From the NCBI GenBank assembly GCA_006503535.1, contig QYRS01000004.1, positions 2,108,001 through 2,172,000 on the forward strand: DNA of 64,000 nucleotides, in the 5' to 3' direction. Under the pieces are notes generated by a model. It was given only the letters and a program-made list of their open reading frames with translations. It did not search any database and had not been told where the DNA came from. A program made the position numbers and the translations under genes. The DNA comes from Arthrinium phaeospermum (taxonomy: Eukaryota > Ascomycota > Sordariomycetes > Amphisphaeriales > Apiosporaceae). This document shows positions 21,132 through 32,998 of this stretch, in pieces (position 1 is the stretch's first letter; every line of letters starts with the position of its first letter).

Positions 21132-23579
21132 ATGATGGGCATTTTCCAGTCGGCCTTTTGGTGCATTTTCCTCGTTTATGCGGTGAACTCGCACTGGAAT
21201 CTTTCTTCCATCAACCTATACTCGACCTTTCTGGATTCGCATACATGTGATGTAAGACTACAGCTTACAGATCCAGTGGCATGCAAAGCCTCGCCCGGAC
21301 TCCCTGGCTGGCCGACTGGCGAAGAGTGGGCCAGGTATAATCTATCGGTCGGAGGAAGGCTGATGCAGCCATCTCCCCCAGCAAGTGTGGTATGTAGTTC
21401 TCTTTGCGCAAGGCAGGGCAATCGAGTGAGAACTACTGTGACCATACCGAAGAGCCCTGACGGAGGACTGGGACTAGCTAAAGAGCTGATACGTTCTGGT
21501 ATAGTGTCATCCAGGACAGCCGACATTTGACTCCAACCAATGCACAAAGGTCGCCGCAGGATGGTCGACCTCGGAGTTCCACCAGGGCGACCCGGTCTCC
21601 AGCATGGCAAGCCAATACGTGAACGATACCTGCCTTCCCGATGTCCGATATCCGTGTAGCTCTGCAGGGTACCCGGCTCTTGTTGTGAGTACCATCCACG
21701 CAACCCACACCCAACTGATGCAGAAAGAAAAGAAGCCGTGTATGTATTAGAGTGGTTCGTCCTGATAACAACGAATCTAGGTAAATGCCACGACTGCAGA
21801 GCACGTCAAGACCAGCCTGATTTTTGGTGGGTAAGCCATGCCTACGGGAAGCGACGTGCAGACGAGCTAAGACACCATCAATACGCAGCAAGAGAACACA
21901 ATATCAGAGTGGTGGTCAGGAGCAGCGGCCACGACTTCCAGGGCCGATCCACGGCGCCTGGCGCGCTCTCCATCTGGGTCCACCACATGCAGGCCATCAA
22001 CCCTCGCACTGCCCCTTTCCGTCCACAATCTTGCTCGTTCGCCCTCGACGAGGACACGGTTACCGTGGGCGGCGGGGCGCAGATGGGCGCCGTGTACAAG
22101 GAGCTGGCCAAGATCAACCGGACCGTGGTCGGAGGGGCCAGCAGGACGGTGGCCGTGGGAGGCTACCTCACCGGCGGCGGCCATTCCATCCTCGCGCCGC
22201 GGTACGGCCTGGGCGCCGACCAGGTGCTGGAGATGGAGGTCGTCACCCCGATGGGAGACATCGTAACGGCCAACGAGTGCCAGAACCAGGACTTATTCTG
22301 GGCCATGCGCGGTGTAAGTCGGGGAAACCCGGTTTCCCTCTTTCCAAAGGCTGCTAGTCTGCTAACGATGATGGTGATGATACTAGGGCGGTGGCTCGAC
22401 GTTTGGGGTCATGACCTCTGTGACGATGCGAACATATCCAAGCCCTTCCATGCTGCGCGTGTATCTGTGGATCGCCAGTCCCGAGGCGGGTAAGGGGTGG
22501 TTCTGGGACATGCTCGGCTACGTGCTTTCTCAGTTCCCCCATTTTGACCGCCACGGCGTGGCGGGGTACAGCACCGTCCATTCGGGCATGCCGGTCGACT
22601 TCAACGGGTCCAGGGTGATTGCCGATGCCTGGGACGGCAGCTTCGTGCTCCCCGACACGGACGACCCGGCCGAGATGCTAGCGATCTGGGAGCCGATTCT
22701 CGGCCACGTGCGCAAGGTGTGGCCGGAAGCCGTCATCATACCCACGCCGGATGTGACCGCCTTCCGGACGTATCTGGACTATTTCCACGATGCTCACGAC
22801 AAGGGAGTGTTCTCCGGGCTCGACCAGTACGCCGGCTCGCGCCTGCTGGATGCATCCTCGTTGTCAGCAGCGGGCCCGTCCGAGTTGGGACAGGCCTTCA
22901 AGGCGCTGTCGAGCCCCAACGGCTATGGTACGGCCTTCCTGGTGACGGGCAGCGGGACGCGAAATGCAGAGCCTCGAGGAGGCGGAAATGCCATTTGTCC
23001 GGCATTTAGGAAGGCTATCGTCTATGCCAGTTAGTATACTCATCTTTTCTGTTTCGTGCCCGGATATCCACGCAACCAAAGCATGGGTTATTTATGGGCG
23101 TTGAAAGAAAAGAAAAGCCGCAGGCTACCACGCTGACTAATTGTACAGCAAACGGTATCGCATTCCCGCCGTTGAATATGACGGCTCGCGAAGAGGCCTT
23201 GGCGAAGGTGAACGACGCCATGAAGCCCCTGAAGAAGCTATCTCCTGACATGGGAGCTTATGTTAACGAAGTGAGTGCACCCCTTTCCGGCCAGGCAGAG
23301 GCAGAGCGGGCCTGCAATCACCACCTCCTTGGTACTAAGGAAGCTCTCTTATAGGACAACCCAGGAAATCCGGGATGGCAGAACGAGTTCTGGGGCGAGA
23401 ACTATGGCCGTCTGGTTCAGATCAAGCGCGCCATCGACCCTGAGGATGTGCTCTGGTGTCACCCCTGTGTTGGCAATGAGCGCTGGCAAGAGGTTGGATC
23501 TCGACTGTGTCGTGTTGATCATTCTTCGGAGTCATCTCAACACAGATTCGGCTCGATGAGGTACTCGGCTGAGATGTAG
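21132..23579 (+). CDS. FAD-linked oxidase, berberine-bridge-enzyme (BBE) type
   Basis: Seven exons: 21132-21389, 21505-21684, 21781-21826, 21889-22313, 22387-23029, 23149-23270, 23355-23579; about 632 aa, all phases consistent. A hydrophobic N-terminus suggests secretion. The FAD_binding_4 domain has RSSGHDFQGRS (His about 176, the expected 8-alpha-histidyl FAD site), VGGYLTGGGHS and the splice-spanning RGGGGSTFGV. The C-terminal BBE domain has ENYGRLVQIK and ends DPEDVLWCHPCVGNERW. The position of the second covalent FAD link (Cys in classical BBE, GTCPTV) reads GASRTV, so attachment is probably through His only. These enzymes oxidise alcohols, sugars or specialised metabolites with O2. The first intron is the least certain: only the acceptor at 21504 gives the expected CHPG-type continuation. 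Confidence 0.88.
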
Positions 23580-23965
23580 GCGAAATATGAAGCAGGTTGT
23601 ATAGTGGGTTTGAGGGCCACAGCCCCCGGGAAGATGCCGCTCTGGTTCTGCATAGTGTTTCAATCTACAGAAACCCCCCGTCCAGGAGATTTATACCACT
23701 GTTTCTTTAGAAGGCGTACTTGAACCATGGCAGCCGGTTACGCAGGTTAATACAGGCGTGTAGTAGATAACGTAACTAACAGCTTCTAACCTTAACCCAC
23801 ACTTGCCGGCGGTCTCCGACAACGGGAAGTGGGGTACGATATCGTTGGAGGCAATTGTTGGAGACCATATTGGAGGCGGCTGTTGGAGACTGTATATCAA
23901 CCCCGACACCCAGGCAGGAGACGGATGGATATAGCTTCAAACATATTCAAAATAAACAAAAAGTA
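23580..23965. other. Intergenic region between FAD oxidase and SDR
   Basis: About 385 bp between two genes on the same strand. It includes a tandem-like GTTGGAG repetition (about 23844-23890, three copies with spacers). No gene seen; it should hold the 3' UTR of the oxidase and the SDR promoter. Confidence 0.5.
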
Positions 23966-24938
23966 ATGGCAGGTCTATCGGGTAAAGTGGTGTTATTGAC
24001 GGGCGCAGGAAGTGGTATTGGGTAAGTAATTGTGGCAGTCCTTTCACAAAGCGCTTTGGTGGAGCGTTTACCTAACTACTTACTTATACTCATCTCTATA
24101 TGTGTACGTTTTTAGTCGAGCCACGGCTGTCAAGCTCCATGGCCTAGGTGCAACACTCGCGATAACGGACGTGAGCCAGGAGGGCATCTCCCAGACACTC
24201 GAGCTGTGCGGCGGCAAGCTCTACTCTCAGACCCTTGACGTCTCGAAACCGCAAGATGTCGAGAGCCGCGTGGCCGAGATCGTGGCTTCCCTGGGCCGCA
24301 TCGATCATGTTTTCAATTGCGCCGGCATCAACCCGACGGCCTTTCCCCTAACAGAGGTTTCGGAGGAGTACTACGACAAGCTGATGGCGGTCAACTTGAA
24401 AGGCGTCTTCAGCGTGACAAAGGCTACCATGCCGCACGTGACAGCGTCGAAGGGGAGCTACGTCAACGTCTCCTCGATCCTGGGCGTGCGGGCAGGTGCT
24501 GAATATGCCACATACTGTGCGACGAAATGGGGTAGGTGAAAGCAAATGGTTTGCAGCATGAACCGCAAAGTGAAAGAAACCCCCGAATATAGGATGGAAT
24601 CTGATCCACGCGGCACTCATGTCGGTTTCTGCGGATATACCTACGCTGGCTAATCATATCGATGAATAGGGGTAATCGGCTTCAGCAAAGCCATGGCTCT
24701 TGAGCTGGGACCCAAGGGGGTGAGAGTCAACGTTGTCGCTCCAGGCTACATCACGACTCCTACAAATGCCGGTGTGGCGAAGGGCACCGACGACGCACTC
24801 AAGGAGATGGAACAGGCGAACAGTCTCGGTCGTATGGGCACTCCCGAAGAGATCGCGGATGTGGTCGCATTCCTCATGAGCGACGAGGCGAGGTACATGA
24901 ATGGAAGCGTTGTGGAGGTTGATGGCATGATGAAATAG
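23966..24938 (+). CDS. Short-chain dehydrogenase/reductase (FabG-like)
   Basis: Three exons (23966-24021, 24116-24531, 24670-24938), 246 aa, the standard length of a classical SDR. The cofactor motif TGAGSGIG (12-19) is completed across the first splice. The NAG-equivalent is NCAGIN, the catalytic Ser lies in NVSSILG (about 139), and the active-site YCATK gives Tyr about 152 and Lys about 156. VNVVAPGYI and a terminal GSVVEVDGMM complete the family signature. The enzyme would interconvert an alcohol and a ketone with NAD(P)H in the cytosol; the substrate is unknown. It follows the FAD oxidase by 386 bp on the same strand, so joint action is possible but not shown. Confidence 0.92.
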
Positions 24939-25399
24939 GGTGACACGTATAGCTGTGATGTAATCAATAATGATTCCATCAAAGACTGCTACTCATTCTC
25001 CTGCATATTCACTATACATAAAGATACAACATTGCCAACGTGAATGAATTAGAGCAAGATGCAAGGTGAGTTTGCCATATTGTCATGGTCTGTATGGTAA
25101 TGTCGGAGTAAATGAGGGCCCGAGCGCACAATTCGTAAGAAGTACATGGATACCTTGCGTGTTATGCAATTAGCGGCTGGACTACCAGGTTACAGAGGCC
25201 GACGTCAATTGAGCAGTGCTGGCTGCAAGCTGTTGATAGTGGACAGTAGCAGCATCCTGGCCTCTGTCATCTACCATACTCGATTGTTTGGCGGTTTCAC
25301 AACACAGCGCTTGCTACTTATGAGCACATCGCTTTAGTCCCATGAGAGCAGCTCAATAAACGACGGCCTCCGATCCAGGCCACAAGCCAATTCACCAAG
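24939..25399. other. Intergenic region upstream of EMC1
   Basis: About 460 bp between two + strand genes. No coding sequence or clear regulatory motif seen. Confidence 0.5.
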
Positions 25400-28380
25400 A
25401 TGCATCTCCCACTTTCCGCGCTTTCGGTGCTGCTGGCCCTGCCCGCAGCTGTGCGCGCAGTCTTCCAAGATGAAGTTGGCCACATAGATTACCACTACGA
25501 ACTGCTCGGCGTCCCCCAGCGAGAAACCACCTTCTTCCACCGACCGCGACGACAGGACAAGGCCAGCCTACTCTACACATTGAGCGACCTCGGCGTCCTC
25601 GGAGCCGTCAACCCCAGCACCAGCTCCGTAGTATGGCGCCAGCTGCTGCAAGGCAACATCACAAGCGGCGCCGGCTACCTGCGCGCCGGCGAGGATGCCA
25701 CTTGGGTCGCGAGCGCTATGGGCAGCTCAACCCAGGCCTGGGACGCCCCCACTGGTCGCAACCTCTGGTCGTTGGATTTCGATGGCAGGGCCAAAGATCT
25801 CGAGATCATGGAGCTCACCGAGAGCGACCACAAGGATGTCTTGGCGTTGTACGAAGAGGAGGGTGCTACGGTCGCCAGAAGAATACACGGTACCCAGGGC
25901 CACGTTGTCTGGGAGTTCAGGGCCGTCAACGGCGACATCCCCCTCCAGGTCAGCACCAATGTCGAGAAGGTTTTTGTCGTCAGTCTGCACGGATCGCTGC
26001 TCTCGTACAGCCTGAAGGTGACCGTGTTGGACACTTTGACTGGCAAGCGACTGGATGAGATCAATATCGGCACCAAGGGCGAGGTACAGAAACCCGAGGA
26101 TGTCATGTTCGTCGGAGCCAACTCCGCTGCGCCCATTGTCGCGTGGACCGACAACGCATTGACCAAACTCAAGGTCAACGTTTTGGGAAACAAGAACAAG
26201 CAAGAGTTCCCTCTTGTCGCCGACACCAGAAGTATCGAAATCCATGCGCCTCACCACATCCAGTCACAGCCCCATTTCCTCGTCCAGAGCCGCACCAAAA
26301 CGGCGAACAGGGCTGATGTCTTCCATGTGGACCTCAAGACCAACGCCGTCACCAAGGCCTATGATTTTCCATTGCTTGATGGCGAGAGTGCTTTCTCGAC
26401 TAGCACTGCTGGCACAAACGTCTACTTCACTCGGGTTACCCCTGACGAGGTGATTGTTACTTCCTCGCTTTCCCATGGAATTCTCGGTCGTTGGCCGTTG
26501 AAGGGCAATGACGTCAAGTCAGGAGCTTTGCATGCCGTCTCAGAGGTGATCAAGAAGTCGGAAAGCAACTACGCTGTCAGATCGGCCGTTGTCACCGACA
26601 CCGACGACTGGGCCATGATTCGCAATGGTGAGGTGGCTTGGACTCGACCCGAGGGCTTGTCAGGTGCTGTTGCAGCAACCTGGGCCGAAATCCCCGAATC
26701 CGAGGATTTGGCCAGGACCTTGGAGGCCGAAGCACACAGTAACCCTCTGGAGGCGTATATCCACCGAGTAAAGCGCCACGTTGACGACCTTCAACATCTG
26801 CCTTCCTGGCTAGAGTCTATTCCCGTGCGCCTACTTAGCAGTATCCTGGGCTCAGAGGGGTCAGCAAAGGATAGCACTACGTTGACAAAGGACAACTTTG
26901 GTCTTAACAAGCTGGTCGTTTTGGCTACAAAACGGGGTAAAATGTACGCTCTCGACGCGGGCAACCAAGGTCGCATTGTGTGGTCCAAGTCTGCATCGGA
27001 AACCCCTTCTACCCTGCCTTGGGACGTGAAATCCATTCACGCAGATGACGTCAAGGGCTTGATCACGGTTCGTGGTGCCGATGGCGAGTATATCATTGTC
27101 AAATCCGACACAGGCAAAACTGTGGATACAATGGGCCCTGGCTTATGGCCTCCTGTTCAAAGTGTTGCTGTTGTTGACAGCGCGGCCGGGCCATGGTTGC
27201 TCCCGATCGGCATCGACGGCAAGATTGCTGAGGTTCCTCTCGCGTACGCGCCAAAGCAGACAGTCGTTGTCCGGGCTGGCAATCAGCTCAAGGGCATCAC
27301 CTTCCAGCCCCAAGGTGAGCAGGCTGTTGAGGTGCCTGCCTGGGTTTTCTCTCCTTCTGGAAAGCAGAAGATCGTGCACATTGCTACCAGGTCGGCCCAT
27401 GACCCTATCGCTTCTGTTGGTCGTGTCCTGGGAGACCGCAGCGTGCTGTACAAGTACCTCAACCCTAACACGCTGGTAGTGGCTGCCATCGATGAGGGCT
27501 CGTCCACAATGACACTCTACCTCCTTGATTCAGTATCGGGCGAAGTGTTGACGTCCTCTGCCCACAGAGGCGTCGACCCCAACAAGGAGATATCATGTGC
27601 CATCTCCGAGAACTGGTTTGCCTGCTCCTTCTTTGGCCAGTACACGATTAGAGATTCGGAAACACAATCCGTCAAGGGTTACCAGTTGGCCATCACCGAC
27701 CTCTACGAGTCAGACATATCGAACGATCGTGGACCGCTCGGAGAGGCTCTTGGAGACGATGCCAACTTCTCCCCTGTTGACCCAATTGACCAGCCGACTG
27801 GGCCAGTTGTCCCGGCAGCCGTCTCTAAGACGTTCATGCTTTCAGGTCCTATCAAATCCCTTGCCGTGACCCAAACACGACAAGGTATCACATCCCGACA
27901 ACTGCTGGCATTCGCCTCCGACGCCCACTCCATCACTGGGATCCCGCGGATGGTGATCGACCCTCGTAGAGTGCTCGGCCGCGATCCTACCCCGGCGGAG
28001 CTCGAGGAGGGCTTGTCCAAGTATACCCCTCTGGTGGACCTCGACCCCAGGTTCATGATCACGCACGAGCGGGACGTCATTGGTATTAATGAGATCATCA
28101 CGGCGCCCGCCAATCTGGAAAGCACAAGTCTCGTTTTTGCTTACGGACTCGACATTTTCGGCACGCGGATGACACCGAGTCTGCCCTTCGATATCCTGGG
28201 CAAGGGGTTCAACAAGGTTACCCTGATAGGTACAGTGCTGGCCTTGACTGCCGGAGTTATGGCTCTGGGACCTATGGTAAGTTCTGCCAAATCCTGCCCC
28301 TTAATTCTACAGTATCATTGGTACTAACACTTTGATAGGTGCGGAGAAAGCAGATCAACATGAGATGGTATTCTTCATAG
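25400..28380 (+). CDS. EMC1: ER membrane protein complex subunit 1
   Basis: Two exons (25400-28276, 28339-28380), 972 aa. The 62-bp intron has a perfect TACTAAC branch point, and the last exon codes only 14 codons including the stop. The N-terminus (MHLPLSALSVLLALPAAVRA) is a signal peptide. A large lumenal region with PQQ-like beta-propeller repeats follows (PSTSSVVWRQLL, GHVVWEFRAVNGD), then the DUF1620 region with TSRQLLAFASDAHSI and GIPRMVIDPRR. A single C-terminal TM segment (KVTLIGTVLALTAGVMALG) is followed by a basic tail (RRKQINMRW). EMC1 is the largest subunit of the ER membrane protein complex, which inserts weakly hydrophobic TM segments and helps multipass proteins fold. Confidence 0.93.
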
Positions 28381-28817
28381 AGAAAGCATTGTGCTTGTTG
28401 GTGGGATTTATTACACAAGCTTGGCAGTAAAGCCGATTGTGTAGAACATGTAAACAGTCTCCTTAGTTGTGGCTATTTAGAATCAAAAAGATGTAACGTT
28501 ACTTAAGTTGGCCAGTTCGCTACTGGTGAACACGACACGCATTGTGACAGCTGACAGGCTTCAAATTGGGATCAATGTAACGACTTCCCATCGAAGATGT
28601 TCGATCAGGGCTCTGCATCGGACTGTGTTACGCCTTAACTTAAATGGTTGACACATTAAAACGCATAGTACACCAACACCAATATCAACTTCTGACTATA
28701 TTATCTATAGATGTGTGAAAGCTTCATGTTTCGAGCGTAAGTGGCATAAATTCGTAAATACATATAATTAGGCAACCCTGCTTGCCCATATCACCATACG
28801 TTAGCGTGATGCATTAT
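28381..28817. other. Convergent 3' intergenic region
   Basis: About 440 bp of AT-rich sequence between the convergent ends of EMC1 and the zinc-finger gene. No gene seen. Confidence 0.5.
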
Positions 28818-30250
28818 TCAAAACCCCCTCGAAACGCCCCCTTCCGTCGGGGGAAAACAGCTGTTGAAATAATTGCCTAGCTCGTCCCCCGCGCACTCTT
28901 CGTCCAAGTGAATATCATCGCCGGTCGGTGGGTTTTGTTCGGGACCAGACGGCCCGGCGTGGTGCAGCGCCGCCCAGTTGGTTACTTGGAAGGAAGCCGA
29001 GTTATGAGGATGGTAGTGGTGCGGTTGGGTCTTGTAGCCTTCGTTCTCGTCTGGTGGGTTGGTCCCGTACGCGGAGTCTTGGTTGGACGGGTCGGATGGG
29101 CCCGTGGACCCCGGGATGATGTAGGAGAAGGGCGGCACTCGGGGTTCGTCTTGGGCGGCGGGACTACTCATGATGAATTGATCGTTACTGCTGCCGCCGA
29201 ATGTGGGGACCGGCTGAGAGGAGTAGAAGCTTCCTGGTGACAGATATGTCTCTGGAGGGTTGGTGTACATGGAAGAATTGTCCGGGTAGTTGTTGCTGCC
29301 GTTGTTATTATTACTGGCGATGAAGGCCGCTGGTGTTGGGTCAGGGACGTAGGTCGAGTAGTCAAACCCGCTTGCTCCTAGTATACAGGCAAGATTCTCC
29401 TCGGGCGGTTGCGGGTTTGGATCATCCTCGGTCTCGGGCGTATCTTGTTCGCAAGGCGGCTGTTGGCTCGGTAGACGGCTCAACGACGGTCCTCTAGTTT
29501 GGCCGGTGTTGAGTTGTTCCAAGATCTGGTCAATTACGAACGTGGAAACCAGAAACCCCGGCCCGTAGCAATGGGTCGGGATTGTCGATACGTCCGCCTT
29601 GGATTCGGGCCACAGGTGGGTGTAAATCTCCCGAAAGGACTCCTTGAGATTATCAAGGCGAACCCTCCTCAGGTCCAGCGTCTCGTATTCTCTCTCCTGC
29701 TCCTCGGTCATCCACTCGGGTTCGGAGGCATCATCCCGGTCATCCAGCTTCTCCCTTGACTCCTTGCACTCCTTTTGGCCCTGATGCTTCGCCTTGGCCT
29801 GCACAAGGTGTTTCTTCCCGCAGTTGAATCGGTGAGAATAACATTCGGTGCAACCATACTTGCGAGAGTGCACTCGCTTGATGTGGTCCCTATTATGCCA
29901 ACATCGTTGGTCAATTCGGTCCTTTCAGGGGGGAGGGAGGAGAGGGTAGATGTAAGAAGCAACACCTACCTCAGACTGCCGACATCTTTGAATCCCGTTT
30001 CGGTACACGAGTTCACGACATAAGCATAGCGACCAGGGTCGTGCTTCACGAAGGGACAAGCCAGATTGTCCGAGTCTTGAGCAGCAGGCGAATTGGCCAT
30101 CACATGGTCACGGAGAAGCTGGCGAAACCTCTCGGCTGGATTTTCGGATGATGACGAAAGCGGCGGCCCTGGGCTCGGAGAGGGGGACCCCTCGCTGCCG
30201 GGCAGGCGCTGGCGCTTGAGCCTGCTGTTCCTGTGCGACTTGCTAGGCAT
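28818..30250 (-). CDS. Fungal C2H2-like zinc-finger protein
   Basis: Two exons on the minus strand (30250-29970, 29889-28818; 80-bp intron), 450 aa. After a basic, Ser/Pro-rich start, residues about 63-145 hold a fungal zinc-binding block: CPFVKHDPGRY, a second Cys in VNSCTETGFKDV, LRDHIKRVH formed across the splice, then KYGCTECYSHRFNC. An acidic segment (EPEWMTEEQEREYETLDLRR) and a WPES block follow. The remaining 250 residues are low-complexity, rich in Pro, Asn, Ser and Gly. The block is common in fungal regulators of unknown targets; DNA binding is likely but unproven. A 71-codon ORF ends 14 nt before this start on the same strand (see below). Confidence 0.85.
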
Positions 30251-30264
30251 TGTTCAATATCTCG

Positions 30265-30480
30265 TTACTTGCTCTTCTTGGAGGAGGACTCCTGGTATCG
30301 GGAGATGGACCGCGAGATAGACGATGTGGCCTTGGACTTGTGCACCTGTTTCGAGGTCGGAACGTCTCGGTGGTGCATGTATTGCATAGTCTCAGACACA
30401 GGGGGGCTCGGGTCTCTCTTCCAATACTCAATCCCGTACGAGCCCGGTTTGGTATGGTGGTTCTTGGAGCTCGAGGACAT
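30265..30480 (-). CDS. 71-codon ORF immediately upstream of the zinc-finger gene (uORF or small protein)
   Basis: ATG at 30480, TAA ending at 30265, then 14 nt to the zinc-finger ATG at 30250, all on the minus strand. The 71-aa product is basic, rich in Ser, Lys and His, with a C-terminal SISRYQESSSKKSK; no domain is recognised. It is too long for a usual regulatory uORF. The stop and the next start are too close for a separate promoter, and no usable intron joins the frames (the only candidate would be about 24 nt). It may be a long uORF limiting zinc-finger translation, a small protein from a shared transcript, or chance. Confidence 0.4.
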   Translation of the reverse strand: MSSSSKNHHTKPGSYGIEYWKRDPSPPVSETMQYMHHRDVPTSKQVHKSKATSSISRSISRYQESSSKKSK

Positions 30481-31146
30481 GGGCTACTGCTCTCTCTCGT
30501 TCTCTCTAAAAATTCCCTCCAGTAAGCTCGACGCTGCCCAAGCCGGGAATCACAGCCCGAAATAGCCCCCAATCCTCGAGCCTCAAAAGATCCACCGCCC
30601 ACAAGACAGAGAGACGGTCACTATCGAGGAGAATGAATAGAGAAGCGTGCAAACTTACCAATGGATGCGCAATTATCCCGCAGAGAGAAGAATCGAAAGG
30701 TATAAGAGTAAGCGGCGGAGGAAGCAATTAGGTCTACGAAGGCTGGGCAAAAGGTGTGCTGTAACGGCGGGTGATAAGAGAAGAAGCGGCAGAGAATCGT
30801 CGATCAATTCATCGCATATGCTTTTTTGTGTCAGCAGTGGCCAGTCAGAGTCGCTGGTTCTCGTGCAAGAGCTGATTCGCTATAGATTCTCTGCTGCGCC
30901 TCTTTTCATGATGTGCTGACAGCGGCAGTGCATACTAGCCCTGCACTCTCTTGCATAACGACAAGGCGGTAGCTCGCTGTTCAAATGCAGGTAGGTCTAA
31001 CAGTTATGGTAGTTGTGTGAGATGGGCAGTCAGGATAATCAGGAATTAACCTCCACTATTGGTATTCTTCTTTCTTTTATATCGTCTTCTCATATATCAT
31101 GTAGCTTCGATTCGCGCACAATGGCTGCGTTGGGCGCATTGGCTCT
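30481..31146. other. Intergenic region
   Basis: About 670 bp between the upstream ORF of the zinc-finger gene and the end of the aspartyl-tRNA synthetase gene (both minus strand). It contains the zinc-finger gene's 5' region. Short open frames here have no recognisable domain. Confidence 0.45.
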
Positions 31147-32998
31147 CTATGGCAGCAGTCTCTTGGGGGTTCTAGGGTAGAAGCAAGCCAAGTGTACACT
31201 CGGCAAGTTCAGGTACCAAGCCACCACACGGTCCAGACCAATACCACCACCACCGTGAGGCGGGACACCAGCGGATCTGAAGACATCGACGTACTCCTTG
31301 ATGCCAGGGCTTGCGGGGTCAATTCCCTTCTTTCGCAATCTTGCCTCCAGCAGCTCGGGTGTGTGAATACGCTGGCCGCCCGACAGGATCTCCTGGCCAC
31401 GCATCATGAAGTCATAGGCATTGGTCACCTTGGGGTTTTCGGGATCCTCAATCGTGTAGAAAGGACGGGCACCCTCGGGGAACTTGTCGAGTACGTAGAA
31501 GTCGGTGTTGTACTTCTTGCGAACCAAAGCACCCAGTGCCTTCTCCTGCGGGGTGCTCATGTCCTCATCATCACTGACATTACGGAACTCCTCCGGTCCC
31601 TCTTCGCGCAGAAGCTTCTGGCCTTCGGCAAAGGTCAAGCGGACCTCTTTGCCTGCCTCGGGCAACAGGAACTCCTCGGATGGGTAGATGGCACGGATGA
31701 GGGCAATATCCTCAGCATGCTTCTCCTTCAAACCACGGAAGATGTAGAGCAGACAGCCCTCAATCATGTCGCGGACTTCAACGTAGCTATCCTCGATCTC
31801 CATTTCCATATCAAGACCAGTGAACTGCAGGACTGTTAGCTATGCTATGTACGGATTAGCAACGACTCGACGTACCTCGGTCATGTGTCTGGGCGTGTTG
31901 GAGTTTTCCGCTCTGAATACCGGTCCAATACAGAACACACGCTTACGGCCACCAGCAATTTCGAACTGCTTGTAGAATTGGGGGGACTGGGCTAGGCAGG
32001 CCGAGGTATCGAAGTAAGGCAGCTGGAAAACATTGGCACCGCCCTCAGAAGCAGCACCAATGAGGCATGGGGCCTCGAACTGGACGAAGTTTCTCTCCTC
32101 TAGGTACTGTGCAAACAGCTTGCGGACGGTCATGCGGATATCGGCAATCGCTTGTTGAACAGGTGCACGCTATCATGGAGTTAGCAACTGTCATACTGAT
32201 CGAATTGAAATGTATTAGGCTCACCTTGTGCATAACCGGGTTGTTCAGATGCGTTACCAGTGTAGCGGAGGGCGCACCAGCAGCTTCGGTGATACTGAGG
32301 TCCTTGACGCCTTCGGTAGGAGCATCCTGTGCAGGGTCCTCGTCGTCGAAGCTGGAGATAGCCTTGTTGGCAGCATTCAGGGTCATTCCCAAAACCTCGG
32401 GGCCAGATGCGATGAGGTAGCACTTGGTAAGATGAAGCTCGTAGTTGCTGACGCGGCAGCTCTTGACAGGCTCAAGAGGCTTCTGAACAGTGGCCTCAAC
32501 CAGAACAAAGCCCTCGAGGTTCAGGCCACCTGCCCACTTGACCATCTGCTTGCTCACAGGCTTGCCCTCGGGGTTCACGGACATGACACCCTGGATCGTC
32601 CAGTTGCGCTCTTCTCGCAGCTCGACGAAAGCCATCTTGGCTCCCTGCATTCTCGAGTTCTGGATCCATGCTCGCAGCTTGATGGATTTGCCCAGATGCT
32701 CCTCGCCGAGGTTCTTCAGATTGACTCTCTCGGCGTCGACTTTGGTAGATTGTTGAATGTTGCCATAGTTGTCCTTGGCCAGGTCCTCGCCTCCGCCAGC
32801 AGCAGCCTTCTGTTGAGCTTCAAGCGCAGCTCGTTCCGCAGCTCGCTTCGCCTTCTCGGCTTCCTTCTTTGCCTTGGCCTCGGCCTTCTTGGCGCCCTTC
32901 TTGGACGGGGCGGCAGCACCTTCTTCACCTGCACCCTCCGCTGGTGGAGGGGCAGAGCCCGAGGCCTGGGTCGGGTCGGTGGGAGGGGCTTCGGACAT
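31147..32998 (-). CDS. DPS1: Aspartyl-tRNA synthetase, cytosolic
   Basis: Three exons on the minus strand (32998-32225, 32169-31876, 31824-31147), 581 aa, all introns phase 0. The N-terminal extension is rich in Lys and Ala (KKAEAKAKKEAEKAKRAAER), as in yeast Dps1, and can bind tRNA. An OB-fold anticodon-binding domain follows (KLRAWIQNSRMQGAKMAFV). The class II catalytic core has motif 1 (FEAPCLIGAASEGGANVF), motif 2 (FRAENSNTPRHMTEF, formed across the second intron) and motif 3 (GGGIGLDRVVAWYL). It charges tRNA-Asp with aspartate for cytosolic translation. Start at 32998 (MSEAPP); no in-frame ATG lies just upstream. It shares a divergent promoter with CMS1. Confidence 0.95.
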
